Positions 33,404 to 44,640 of a DNA stretch of 64,000 nucleotides are shown in pieces (the stretch's first letter is position 1; each line of letters opens with the position of its first letter). The notes under the pieces were generated by a model that saw nothing but the letters and a program-made list of their open reading frames with translations, had not been told where the DNA came from and did no database searches. The position numbers and the translations under genes are program-made. Origin of the DNA: Achatina immaculata (Eukaryota; Mollusca; Gastropoda; Stylommatophora; Achatinidae); assembly GCA_009760885.1 (NCBI GenBank), contig CM019691.1:25357314-25421313 (forward strand). The letters are read 5' to 3'.

Positions 33404-34717
33404 CGCTGCTGGCGAGATCTTCAGCTGCCGTGCGTGGAGCGGCGCTCTTCCTGGCCAATGAAGAAATTTGCAAATGAGGTTGCCGCGCAGCATCACTGCG
33501 GAAAAGGTGGTAGAAAGGATAAAACGAAGCAAACAGTCAAATCACGGCACCTCTGGTCTGGAGGTCGGCCACGTCCTGAGTGCAGTCATATCGGGTGGAA
33601 TGCATGAACCGGCTTGTCCCAGAGGTTAAGACACTGCTGGCGAGACTCTTCAAATGCCGCGCGTGGAGTGAAGCTCCTCCCGGTTAAGGAAGTAAATGCG
33701 GAAAAGAAATAAAGGTTGCTGTGCAGCGCCGATGGGAAAAGGTGGTGGAAAGTGAAGTTTAACCGGTATGTTCAGTAGTATCGCTACGGGAGCTATACCA
33801 CGGCACCTCTGCTCTAGAGGCCGCCCACGTCCGAAATACACCTACACTGGTGAAATATGCCTAAACCGGCACACACCAGGGGTGGAACTCGATGGCTAGA
33901 CATGTCATGCCACCTCCGCTCTAGAGGTCGGTAACGCCTGATAAACACCCATACTGGTGAATTTTCCTAAACCGGCTCATACCAGGGGCGAATCTTGAAG
34001 GGTATGCATGTCACGGTACCTCTGCCCTAGAGGTCGGTCCCCTCCCAAACACGCCCATACTGGGAAATGCCTAAACCGGCTCAACCCAGGGGTAGAAGTC
34101 ACTAGTGGCGAGGATTCGTCCTCCTGGACAAAAGCTCCATCCTGGTCACAACTAGGAAGGGTAGCGGCCACGACCGCAAAATGCTGAAGTCGGAGACACT
34201 GGACCAGGGAAGTCTAGATAGGCAACCACCTCTCACCCGGCGGGGATGTCTGCGTATCCTAATCAAGCTGAGGTTTTCCGGTGAGAAAGTCCAACCCTGG
34301 ACTGGATGGGCAACCACCTCTCACCCGGCGGTGATACACGGGTATCTCAAAACACGTCGAGGTTTTCCGGTGAGAAAGTCCAACTCTGGCCTGGGTGGGC
34401 TACCGCCTCTCACCCAGCGGGGATGCACTGATATCCTAAACACGTCGAGGTCTTCTGGTGAGAAAGTCCAACCCTAGACTAAACTGGTGCAATGAAAACC
34501 ACGGTGTCACGCAATCCCGCTTCTGAGACCCACCAAGAATACAGGCTAAAGCACTGTGATACTCTGAACCCCTTGTGGTCTTTTCGTGGATCTCGTGTGG
34601 TCTATTTTGGACCACACAGGAGACCACGGGACCTAACGAGGACCACATGCGTGAATTCAGTAGGTTCACAGTGCGGTTTTTGGTGGTAGAAGTGAACGAA
34701 GAAGAAGAAGAAGAAGA
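33404..34717 (+). repeat. Composite 1.3-kb dispersed element, copy 2
   Basis: Same ends, length and internal sub-repeats as 17522-18835, at a constant offset of 15880-15882 bp, differing by scattered substitutions and a couple of 1-2-base indels. Ends in (GAA)n. The flanking DNA is unrelated to that of copy 1 on both sides, so this is dispersal of a discrete unit and not a large segmental duplication. Confidence 0.88.
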
Positions 34718-34825
34718 GACCACCTCGCATGAGCTAATACTAGTATTTAGAATCACACCAACTGTGGGTGTCAATGTTTAATATGAGACAAAACACTTCC
34801 GGGCCCCGTCCGAAAATTCACCCTG

Positions 34826-35246
34826 GGTGTCTAGGAAATTTTACAACACTTCTTCATGGACAGCGCATCTCAGAAATGTTGCAATACTTCTTCATGGACA
34901 GCGCGTCTCGGAAATGTCGCAATACTTCTTCATGGACAGCGCGTCTCGGAAATGTTGCAATACTTCTTCATGGACAGCGCATCTCGGAAATGTTGCAATA
35001 CTTCTTCATGGACAGCGCGTCTCGGAAATGTTGCAATACTTCTTCATGGACAGCGCGTCTCGGAAATGTTGCAATACTTCTTCATGGACAGCGCGTCTCG
35101 GAAATGTTGCAATACTTCTTCATGGACAGCGCATCTCGGAAATGTTGCAATACTTCTTCATGGACAGCGCGTCTCGGAAATGTTGCAATACTTCTTCAAG
35201 GACAGCGCGTCTCGGCAATGCCACAACACTTCTTCAAGGACAGCGC
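34826..35246. repeat. Minisatellite, 38-bp unit, 11 copies
   Basis: Unit TTCATGGACAGCGCGTCTCG plus GAAATGTTGCAATACTTC, very homogeneous. Because 38 is two more than a multiple of three, all three plus frames stay open (143-161 codons), which shows that open length is no evidence of coding here. Confidence 0.96.
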
Positions 35247-35770
35247 GTTTTAAGATGAGAATAAGGATTCTAGACAACAATAACCACACACTTTGAGTGA
35301 CAACAGAACGCAAAAAGAAAATCTTAGACCTAGAGGGTGAGACAACCACACAGCTTTTCTTATTTCCAAAGAGAAGTATCCTCCAGCCACTTTCTTTTGA
35401 AAAAAAAAGGTGGGGGGGGGGGTTCAGCCTTTAAAACGTCCAACGCGACGAGGGCCATGGCTGTCAAGGGTATGTGAGTGTTGATCTTCCACTGCCTGCC
35501 TGGTACTGGATGTTATTTTCTCATAGCATTTCCTACTCTCTATTCCTGCTGCTCTATGTAGGGTCCCCGAGAGGTATTTGTAAAGTGCTGTAAAACTAAC
35601 CTCCCCCCTCCCAACCCGCTTACACAACTGATTAGCCATTATTGTTTTCATCACCTACAGCCCCCGCCCCAAGTTTTCTGGGGTCTCCCTTAAAACGGCA
35701 GGAGCTGCCCCGAAGAGTTAAACTTGCTGAACCCATTCCATCACCGGGCCTGGCTCTACGTGAGGACGTT
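35247..35770. other. No gene recognised
   Basis: Contains an A-run/G-run at 35400-35422. The minus-strand frame 35424-35654 has no recognisable domain. Confidence 0.45.
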
Positions 35771-36615
35771 TAAACCTCGTTTTAGTTCTTTCTTGTTTTA
35801 CGTGACAAAACCCACACTTCTCTTCACTTCTATGCCGCTTAACTTGACGAAATCCAACTTCTCTTCGGTTCTTTGGCGCTTAACATGATGAAGTCTAAAC
35901 TTCTCTTCACTTCTCTTCCGCTTAACATGATGAAGTCCAAACTTCTCTTCACTTCTCTTCCGCTTAACATGATGAAGTCCAAACTTCTCTTCACTTCTCT
36001 TCCGCTTAACATGATGAAGTCCAAACTTCTCTTCACTTCTCTTCCGCTTAACATGATGAAGTCCAAACTTCTCTTCACTTCTCTTCCGCTTAACATGATG
36101 AAGTCCACACTTCTCTTCACTTCTCTTCCGCTTAACATGACACAGTCCAAACTTCTCTTCGGTTCTTTGCCGCTTAACATCACAAAGTCCAAACTTCTCT
36201 TCACTTCTCTGCCGCTTAACATGACGAAGTCCAAACTTCCCTTCGGTTATTTGCCGCTTAACATCACAAAGTCCAAACTTCTCTTCACTTCTCTGCCGCT
36301 TAATATGACGAAGTCCAAACTTCTCTTCGGTTCTTTTCCGTTTAACATGACGAAGTCCAAACTTCTCTTCGGTTCTTTTCCGTTTAACATGACGAAGTCC
36401 AAACTTCTCTTCAGTTTTTGTTTTGTTTTGTTTTACTTAATGTAGTCCAAATTTCTTTTCAGTTCCTATTATCTTTGCTAGCTATGGTCCAAAATTTCTT
36501 TCACTTCACTGCTGCATCATCTGACAAAGTCCAAACTTCCTTTCAGTTCCTAGCATGCTTACATGACGAAGTCCATACTCCTTTTCAGTTCCTTGCAGCT
36601 TTACATAACGTGCTC
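35771..36615. repeat. Minisatellite, 42-bp unit, about 20 copies
   Basis: Homogeneous centre (35880-36120) of CTTAACATGATGAAGTCCAA plus ACTTCTCTTCACTTCTCTTCCG, decaying toward both ends. Gives a 14-residue repeat frame on each strand (for example LNMMKSKLLFTSLP, plus). Edge decay with a young centre is typical of minisatellites that expand from the middle. Confidence 0.95.
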
Positions 36616-37599
36616 CAAACTATCCTCTACCTCTGGTAGAATGTAAGACGTGCCTGCGTGCCCAATTCTTTACCCTTGAAAAATAAAGATTATTCATTCA
36701 TTCATTCATTCTTTACTAGACAAAGTCCAAACTTCTCTTTGTTTCAGCCAAATTTTGTTGTCATTATCAAAATCGTGGTCGATGATGACTACCGAATGGT
36801 TACAGGTGAAATCTGTGTCCATAAAGAGTCGATACCTAGCTCAGTGTGGGTGGAGAAGACGCATGTGACATCTGATAATCTGTCACATCGACTACCTCGG
36901 AACAATGGATTGAAAATACGTAGAAATTTAACAACTTTACGTCACTGCGAATGGTGGGCAGCAGGTTGTCTTGCTCTTTGTGGGCTGGTGTCTAAATCTG
37001 AAACACTGCACTGACCCCGGCGTAAATTGGCCTAATTTTTCATATGTGCGTAACCACCCCGTCCACGGGCCGTGGAGTCGAGGATTAGCCCTCGCGCATA
37101 TGACGGCCAAAGCGAGGGGGGCCGCAGCGTTGCCCGCGTTCTCTTGCGGACGTCAGCCAGGACAAAATGTTTCGCAAGACGTCGTCAGTAACTCATGAAA
37201 GTAGAGAGAGAGAGAGAAAACAAACAAACAAACCTGGGAGTTAAATTAGAGAGGATGAATGCGTTGCTACATGCAGGTGAGGAATCTTATTACTGCAAAT
37301 CATGGATAATAGCAAAATACGGTATCTTAAATAGGTGACCACGGGTGCGCCATAAACAAAAGTACTGCGTTCGAAGGTCCAATACTTTCTTTATAAGCTG
37401 GGGCCTGTCTTCATGAGGACACAAGATTTGTTTCTTCGAGTAGACGTAATCTGCCTAAAAATCCCAACCTCTGTGTGTGTGTATGTGTGCTATTAGGTTC
37501 CCATTACGTTCCTACTGCAGGTACGCGTGACTTTTTACATTCCGTGAGTCACGGCGAATTTTAAAAAAAAAAACTAGTAATCGACTGTTTCTTTACACA
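36616..37599. other. No gene recognised; G+C-richer patch
   Basis: Short (ATTC)n near 36690 and (GA)n near 37205. 37040-37170 is noticeably richer in G+C and CpG than its surroundings; no promoter or gene could be tied to it. Confidence 0.4.
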
Positions 37600-37726
37600 A
37601 AATAGGCTTTACTTAACGAAGTAGGTAAGTGTTTTTGTATCTATGGGCTTTACTTAGCAAATTAGGTGAGTGTTTTCTATCTGCGAGCTTTACCAAGCAA
37701 AGTAGGTGAGTGTTTTCTGTTTACCA
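37600..37726. repeat. 40-41-bp unit, 3 copies
   Basis: GCTTTACTTAGCAAA followed by TAGGTGAGTGTTTTCTAT repeated three times. Confidence 0.85.
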
Positions 37727-38390
37727 AAAACAGCTTTATACTTTGTAATATACAATGCAATTTTCCAGCATAAACGCATTTTAGTATTATTATTATTATT
37801 ATTTCTTTAAGAATGAACTTACTGTACATCGCAGTTGTTCCTTTGTTGTCATGAATTTACAAATGTCACACTGAATAACGTATCCAGAAAAACACGTACA
37901 GAGAAATATACATACAGATTTTTTTATGTCAAACTTGTAAAAATATAACTTTATTATCCTGACTATAATCTCTGAACGAAAGTGTCTTGTTTGTCTTGTA
38001 ATACGTACTGCAATCGCCACGTCCATTTTGATCTTCAGTGTGAAAAAAATGACATTGTTGTATAAGTAAAGTGGCTTTTTTTTAAGGATTTACAAATTAA
38101 AGTGCTTTTAGCCACACTTTGGTTGTGGGTTGTGAGGGGGGGCACACACACGTGCGCGCGCGCCCCTCTCACTGAAAGCACAATCACAAAAATATTGGTC
38201 TTTTTTATTTATCTTCCCCCCCCCCCCGTTTTTGGCCTTTTTTCCCTGTCCATGGCGGGCAGCTGAGCCGGTGGGGGGGGGGGGCTTTTCTTTCTTAATC
38301 TCTTAGTAGAGGACTGTTGTGATTGTCCCTGTACTAATTCTTTTTTTAAATTTCTTTAGAATCGGAAAGTTTTTTGTTTTTTTTTTGGGG
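37727..38390. other. No gene recognised; homopolymers
   Basis: (ATT)n near 37785, (CA)(CG) alternation near 38150, C-run near 38217 and G-runs near 38272 and 38387. Confidence 0.45.
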
Positions 38391-38640
38391 GGGGGGCTGT
38401 TTGGCTGAGTGGTAGACGACCGGTTTGCTAACCCAGCGGTAAAGTCCCAGAAGTGGTACCATCAAACCAAAAAAGGCCCTAGGGTCCACCCAGCCTCTAA
38501 AAATGGGTACCAGAGAAATTTGGGAAGGTAAATGCGGCCAGGCGTGATACTGACCATATCACACCTTCACGTGTTGAAAGTCCTGGAAATACGGGACTGA
38601 CGCTGGGTCCGCAGTATGCTTTCATGGCATTGAACTTACT
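38391..38640 (+). mobile_element. tRNA-derived SINE, type 1
   Basis: Head with box A TGGCTGAGTGG (38402-38412) and a weakened box B region, core CCCAGCCTCTAAAAATGGG then TACCAGAGAAATTTGGGAAG, and a diverged tail with ATGGCATTGAACTTAC. Same family as the copies at 27.3 and 32.5 kb. Confidence 0.8.
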
Positions 38641-39051
38641 TCTCTGTCTTTAGTTCGGAATGGCAGGCCGAGGCACATCTATCTGGACTTTGATGGGAAG
38701 CTGCATTAGGGGTGTCAACAGACAGGCTGGAAAGCAAATCTGTTTTTTTTTTCACTGTCTTAAGGATTTTTGTTTGTCATTTTGTGTAAAGGTAAAAACT
38801 TTTATTATCTGTCCCCTGGGCCTGTTTGACAACCGAAGCTACACACGTATCTTGTTTTGTTTTGTTTTTTTACGCTGGGCTTAAGCGTCGGTTTTCCCCG
38901 TTATATCCATATTTCACGTATTCTGCGCATGTTTCATTCTTTCCGCGTGACCTGCTCAGCATCAAAGAGACGGCCGTCCGGCACCATTTTACCTCGCGAT
39001 GTTTCTAAATATGAAAAATTCAGTCTAATGCGCGTTTAAAACATGTTAGTA
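38641..39051. other. No gene recognised
   Basis: T-rich; overlapping frames of about 60-74 codons on the plus strand have no domain. Confidence 0.4.
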
Positions 39052-39331
39052 CGCTTTTATATGCAGGTGAAAATGACATGACGTTGTGTTTCGCTTTTAT
39101 ATGCAGGTGAAAATGACATGGCGTTGTGTTTCGCTTTTATATGCAGGTGAAAATGACATGGCGTTGTGTTTCGCTTTTATATGCAGGTGAAAATGACATG
39201 GCGTTGTGTTTCGCTTTTATATGCAGGTGAAAATGACATGACGTTGTGTTTCGCTTTTATATGCAGGTGAAAATGACATGGCGTTGTGTTTCGCTTTTAT
39301 ATGCAGGTGAAAATGACATGGCATTGTGTTC
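39052..39331. repeat. Minisatellite, 40-bp unit, 7 copies
   Basis: Nearly identical copies of CGCTTTTATATGCAGGTGAA plus AATGACATGGCGTTGTGTTT. Only ACG/GCG and the last unit vary. Confidence 0.96.
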
Positions 39332-40035
39332 CGCTTTCCGGCCGAAGTTTGGAAGCCTAACCTGCCATCGAGCGCGGTATCCTTATAGCACCATCAGCTC
39401 TCGGTGATTTGTGCAGCTGACCTGCTGCTAGCTTCTTTAGAGGGCCGATTTTTAAAACTACTGGTTGATGGTGAAACTTATTCACTGTTAGAACTGATGT
39501 ACTGAGGGCCTTTCAGCAAACGTTCGTCTTATCACTAACAGGTTTTAACAACTAGATCCATCAAATACAAGATTGTCTTAGTTTCAGCGGCAGTTTCTTA
39601 CGGGGAAATGTCCATTAATCTCGTTTTATATGAATATAGAGACACACCTAAATATCTTGTTTTCTAACAGTGACAGTCACTTCTAAAATCAACTGAACAA
39701 CCATTTTTTAAAAAAAACATCTTTGTAGTCCGGTGACGGAATGCTTACTTTCATTATCTCTGTCGGTACGGACAAAATCTCAACATCAGTGCCATGAAGA
39801 AGGCAATCTCAACATTTTCTGGTGTAACGGAAACAATCTGAACATTCATGACCTCTGCAGAAAAAAAAAAAAAAAATGAGTACTACCTGCCGAGAAAAAG
39901 ACCCGAAAATTAGCGGTATTTGCAAGAAAAATGTTCCTGTTTATCTGGTAAACTCAGGAAGAAGAAAGAAGTGTCTCTTCTCTATAAGTGGACGATCCAC
40001 ACTTCTCCGAAGTGTTTCTGTAAACAAGGCCAAAC
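39332..40035. other. No gene recognised
   Basis: Unannotated sequence leading up to the pogo/Tigger left end. Confidence 0.4.
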
Positions 40036-40369
40036 TACAGTGGTACCTCGGTATACGCACGATTTAAAATAAGTCCAACTTGATATACGTCCCGTTTGGA
40101 CGCGAAAAAATTTTGTTTGGTGTACGATATTTGTTTGGAGCACGACTCGAGTTGGATGAGTCACGACTGCGCCCACTAGCATTGTTTACCTCTTTCCAGA
40201 CAATGCTACGACACCCCATGAGCGTCAGCACGCCTGTTGCTACTATTCAGTAAACAACCCGCGCTATAACTCTGAATTCTCACGTGATTTTTATTTTTTT
40301 TTTGCATACATTTTTTGTAAATTCGTTAACAGAGAGTTTTAAGAAAGTTAATGAGAAGAGTCAAGCAAC

Positions 40370-40600
40370 GAAGAAAATGGTTAGGATCACCATGGAAGTG
40401 AAAAAAAAGAGACTGTTGAAAAGTATGAAGATGGCTTGCGTGTCCGTGACTTGGCTATAGCATACCGCAGGCCGAGAACGACGGAGTCTGGAATGACCAA
40501 ACAATGTCACATTTTCGAAACATCCTGAGGAGAAGGCAGAAGCAAAGTTCTTTGGACAGATTTTTAGTAAAGGTCCTCAACCAGGTCCTGACAGAAAAAG
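40370..40600 (+). pseudogene. Tigger transposase N-terminal remnant
   Basis: After one frameshift near 40410 the reading gives EKYEDGLRVRDLAIAYRR, the DNA-binding helix-turn-helix region known from the N-terminus of Tigger/pogo transposases. The DDE catalytic domain is absent. A second short reading downstream (KHPEEKAEAK) may be a further piece. Confidence 0.65.
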
Positions 40601-40678
40601 AGATAAATAAATTTGGTTAATTTTCATTTATGTACAGTACATATTTCACCCACTCCATTTGTATTTTAGTATTAAACA

Positions 40679-41865
40679 TTCATTCATTCATTAGCATGCC
40701 TCTTGCGGAACTTTGCCTCCCTAACAGCACTCCTGTAGGCCTCTCGGTTGTGAGCAAGATGGCCTGCTGCTGATGCATCCATTTGCAGATCATCAACGAT
40801 GTCTTGCAGCCATCTTCGCTTTGGTCTTCCTCTCTTTCTTTATCCCATTATGTATCCTTCCAAGACGGTTTTCTCTAGATTATCATGACGTTTAATGTGT
40901 CCAAAATATTTAAGTTTTCTCTCTTTAATCCTCTTTAGTAGCCAGCCTTCTTCAATATTAAATTCTTGTAGTATGGATATAGGGGCCGGCTAGCGTAGTG
41001 GTTAGAGCACTCGTCTAGCAACCAAATGGTCGAGGGTTCGAATCCCCAGCTGAGCGGGACTTCCTTTTTCCGACCAATACGGCCCCGAGGCCGACCCAGC
41101 CTCGCAAAATGGGTACCAGAGAAAATCTGGGAAGGAAAGGAACCGGTCACCCCACCCCATACGCTGATGACCCAGCATAATGTCTCTAACGCTTCACCCC
41201 CTACGGCATTTGCTATGGGACTATCCTTACTTTTTTTAGTATGGATATATTTGTTCTTTTCTGCGTCAATGATATTTGAAGAACTCTTCTGTAGCAGCAT
41301 TTACATTCAAAGGCATTATGTGTTTCTCAGCTGTTTTGTTAAGTGTCCAGGTCTCATAGTCATATGTTGCGATGGGAAAAACGCATGCCCTTAAAAATCT
41401 TATTTTTGTGGTTCTGTTTGTTCCTCTCTACAGATTCTTTATTTGTTTTACTTTCTGAAGAGCAACTGATGTCCTCCTTTTAATTTCCCTCATTGTATCT
41501 CCATTATTAGTTAGCAGTGATCCAAGATATTCAAAACTCTCCACTTCTTCCAGTTTTTCCTCATTGATACATATATCAGCTGCCTTGTCTGTTTTGTCAG
41601 TTGTCAACAATTTAGTTTTCTTCGCATTAAGATAGAGGTTTTTCCAATCCTTTTTGTGTCGTGGACAGTAATACTGTGTCATTATGATATCTAATCCCTG
41701 GCATTTCATAACCTCCAATTTCATAACCTTCTTCATGTCTGCTATTAATAACTCATGGTCCGTGTCACAATCAGCACCTGGTAAAGTTTTTGCTGATGTT
41801 ATACTTGATCTCCACTTTCTTTGCACTAAATTGTAATCTATTTGATTCTTGGTTTTGCCATCAGG
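40679..41865 (-). pseudogene. LINE family B, internally deleted, inserted in Tigger
   Basis: The minus strand starts inside the endonuclease C-terminus (DGKTKNQIDY, then CDTDHELLIAD, whose DH is the expected catalytic pair), jumps to sequence beyond the YADD box (KKTKLLTT, VESFEYLGSLLTNNGDT), then MREIKRRTSVALQKVK, the ETWTLNKTAEKH block, LNIEEGWLLKRIKERKLKYF and AGHLAHN. Most of the reverse transcriptase is missing. The tail is (TGAA)n. A perfect 12-bp duplication TAGTATTAAACA lies at 40667-40678 and 41866-41877. A SINE interrupts it at 40982-41236. Confidence 0.92.
40982..41236 (+). mobile_element. tRNA-derived SINE, type 2, nested in the LINE
   Basis: 255 bp. The head is strongly tRNA-like: box A TAGCGTAGTGG (40991-41001) and perfect box B GGTTCGAATCC (41035-41045). 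The core CCCAGCCTCGCAAAATGGG then TACCAGAGAAAAT matches the type-1 SINEs, but the head and the tail (CTATCCTTAC then T-run) differ. A perfect 13-bp duplication TAGTATGGATATA at 40969-40981 and 41237-41249 flanks it; removing the insert restores the LINE sequence seen at 15880-15910. Confidence 0.95.
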
Positions 41866-42032
41866 TAGTATTAAACAGTGTTATAATAATAACAATATTA
41901 TTTTTTTTGTGAGAACGGATTCATTATTTTCCCTTTATTTCTTATTGGAAAAGTTCGTTTGGTATACGTCCAATCTGGTATAAGTCCAAGGATCAGGAAC
42001 AGATTCATGACGTAAATGGATGTACCACTGTA

Positions 42033-42789
42033 CTTGATTAAATTTCATGAATATTGGACTAATCTAGTAATCTTCTTTTTTTTTACCTTTGAATAGACTA
42101 CAGTCAGTTCTGAAATGATTTCTGTAGCGTTATCATGTTTGTAAAAGGAAAAAAATAACCAATATGTTTTCCGAGATGTGCTGTGCGTCTCAACGGCGAG
42201 AGTCAATCTACTCCACTTAGCTGCAAAGGACCTCAGTCATACACTTATAAGTAGGCACAGTGAATATATCACAAACGTGGTCTCTGTGTGATTCTGCTTC
42301 ATTCAGGTGTTAAATATATTTGAAACTGACTCTCTGTATTAGGTTTTCAGCCATTTATCTAATAACATCGTCACTGGCTACACAGCAGCGATGGAGCAGG
42401 TGTCACGAGGCTGAATTACATACACCCCCAGGGGACCTGGCTCAGTACTTGAAGAGAATTTTCTTTTTAATTATTTAAAATCTACGTCGCTACTGTTGTG
42501 AACCTTTTGTCCCGGTCATGCTCACAAATTTCGTTTTAAAAGCCAAGAGACTTTTTTCCCAGTGGAAAAAAAAACAAACTTATTGTGCACCACTCCCATA
42601 TACCGTGCTTCTGTAAATATTTTACCAAAGAAAGTGACCAAACATTTTAGATGGCGTGCAAGTATTCATAATCAGGACTGAAGCCACATAAAGAATACTG
42701 TGTTTCATTATAGTATCTTGCGTCCACTTAGAAAAAAGGTCAAAGAAACTTGTTTAGTTTTATGTTCTGTGTTTGCTCTTTTCGTTTAG
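42033..42789. other. No gene recognised
   Basis: Spacer between the Tigger and the second mariner; nothing supported. Confidence 0.45.
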
Positions 42790-42791
42790 TA

Positions 42792-44110
42792 CGAGAGGAA
42801 GTCACTAAGTAACTCGCACATTTAAATATTTTACCAGTGGCAGTTATCATGTAGTATTTAAATATATCCTTAGATAGTACCATCATCCAACTTTATAACA
42901 GTTGTATGTAGGGGGCGCTGGGAGTTACGTGCGCATGCGCAAAGCAATAACAAAATGGCTACCCAACTGTTAGTGTGTACCAAAGAAGAACAGAGAAGTG
43001 TAGTGCGATTTTTGTGGGCTAAATGACATTCATAAGGAAAAGATTACAGTTTATGCTGAAAAGTATTTATCACGTAAAGCGGTCTATAACTGGGTAAAAG
43101 AATTTTCTCAGGGATGCGCCGAAATTGTTGACAAACTCCGACTTGGCCGTCCTCTTCAAATTGCAACAGAAGCGACTGTGAAACGTGTGAATGAGATTAT
43201 CAGAGCTGATTAGACGAGTAACGACAGACAGTGTAGCAAGTGCAATCGGATGTTCATATGACTTAGCCTACAGAATAATGAATGAGCAATTGAATTTTCG
43301 GAAAGTTTGCTCACGTTGGGTACCCACAGATCTGAATGATGAACACAAAATGAACCAATATGGTTTGTCATTGCAGCATCTCTGTCGTTACGCATACGAA
43401 AGTGAAGACATGCTCCAAAGGATTATTACTGGAGACGAATCTTGGGTGCAACACTACCAACCCGAATCGAACGTGCCTCAGTGCAATGGAAACACCCATC
43501 ATCGCCATGCACAAACAAATTCAAGATTACGCCTTCTGCGGGGAAGGTTATGCTGACAGTGTTCTGTGATTATCAAGGAGTGTTGTTAACCAAGTTCCAG
43601 AAGTATGATGGCAGTGTGAATTCTGTATCGTACTGTGAAGTTCTGTCGATGCTACAGGATGTAATTCAAAGAAAACGTCCTGGTCTGCTGACTAGAGGTG
43701 TGCTTCTCCTTCATGACAATGCCAGACCACATACGGCTCAGTTAACCCAAGAGAAAATTAGCCAGTTGGGTTGGGAAGTCCCTGAACATCCACCCTATAG
43801 TTCTGACTCAGCTCCAAGTGATTTTCACCTGTTTGGTCCATTGAAAAACCACCTTGGCGGGAGAAGATTCTCAAGTGACGAAGAGGTGGAAACAGAAGTG
43901 AAAAAAAGTTTCAGAAATCGGACTCCCGATTTTTACGCCATGGATATTGCATCACCGATTACACGATGGGACAAATATATCAATGTTGGTGGCGATTACC
44001 TTTGAGAAATAGGGAAATAATGTAGGTTCAAAATTAAAGGTTTTCAAATTACTGTGGCATTTAGTTTTTTTGTAACAGGCATTTGCGAGTTACTTAGTGA
44101 CTTCCCCTCG
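42792..44110 (+). mobile_element. mariner transposon, second family, complete length, inactive
   Basis: 1319 bp. The left terminus CGAGAGGAAGTCACTAAGTA and its inverted copy at the right end differ at about one position over 28 bp, and TA flanks both (42790-42791, 44111-44112). The termini are unrelated to those of the mariner at 21 kb. A 5' fragment of the same family is at 55963-56179. Confidence 0.96.
42955..44005 (+). pseudogene. mariner transposase, DD34D type, broken
   Basis: Starts MATQLLVCTKEEQRS. A frameshift near 43020 follows; then KYLSRKAVYNWVKEF (helix-turn-helix), LRLGRPLQIA, RWVPTDLNDEHK, first Asp in ITGDESWVQHY, second in LLLHDNARPHTA, third in SAPSDFHLF with 34 residues between the last two. 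The usual Pro in the YSPD block is Ser here. A stop near 43213 and a one-base loss near 43472, which splits the catalytic domain into frames 43191-43556 and 43442-44005, make it inactive. The C-terminus WDKYINVGGDYL is intact. Confidence 0.94.
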
Positions 44111-44112
44111 TA

Positions 44113-44640
44113 TTATCAGTCAGAATTTCCTTCACGAAATTTCATGCCTCAGGAGAAAAGACGTCTCTTTTTTTAAAAAATCAACTTTCCTCTAAAAGCA
44201 GCAATGAAGCTGTGTGTAGAATACCCGGTTTCGACAGATACACTACAGCACTGATGATTCTTCGTTGTGTCTACTCGGCCAATGGTGAGGTGCGGCGGTC
44301 TCTATTGTGTCCCGCTTCAACCTGACGCCTTAGCTACAGAGTTCGTGCCAAGAGCGACGCTGACTAGTTTCGCATTTTGGACTGCTGTAGCTTCTAAAAT
44401 GATGTCTTCGCTGGGCGGCTCATCATCACGGACTGATAAGAAGGAGCATGGATGGGCATTCTGTGCTATATTTACTGGCACGGCCAAGAAGCGATTGCGG
44501 TAGTATTTCGTTCGCGATGATACCGAGAAGCAATTCCTGAATCTGAAAATATTGTGCATCTAACGGGCTTTCTTTGCACATAATCTTGTGAAAATGATTT
44601 TTCTTAATGAAATTTAACGCCACTGAAGTGCAAAAAAAAG
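44113..44640. repeat. Contains dispersed sequence DR-B (44320-44400)
   Basis: TTAGCTACAGAGTTCGTGCC and GACTAGTTTCGCATTTTGG recur in diverged form, inverted, near 52490-52575. The shared translation LATEFV..TL..SFW.A is visible in both, but stops nearby and the lack of a longer alignment leave its nature open. Confidence 0.4.

Larger units (their letters stand above)
40038..42030 (+). mobile_element. pogo/Tigger-like DNA transposon, disrupted by nested insertions
   Basis: The left end CAGTGGTACCTCGGTATACG and the complement of the right end CAGTGGTACATCCATTTACG are the terminal type known for Tigger elements, and TA flanks both (40036-40037, 42031-42032). Sub-terminal blocks on both sides share GGTATACG and AAGTCCAA motifs. 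Inside, a LINE occupies 40679-41865. Without that insert and its duplicated target the element is about 790 bp, so it was already internally deleted. Confidence 0.88.

Noticed and set aside
17522..34717. A large segmental duplication
   Set aside because: Flanks on both sides of the two 1314-bp copies are unrelated, so only the element itself is shared.
39052..39331. Repeated splice acceptors (TTTTATATGCAG/GTGA) in a multi-exon gene
   Set aside because: The motif recurs because the whole 40-bp unit is tandemly repeated; no exon frame is present.
40982..41055. A tRNA gene (perfect box B, good box A)
   Set aside because: It is the head of a 255-bp SINE flanked by a 13-bp target duplication; the downstream half does not continue as an isolated tRNA and the core is shared with other SINEs.
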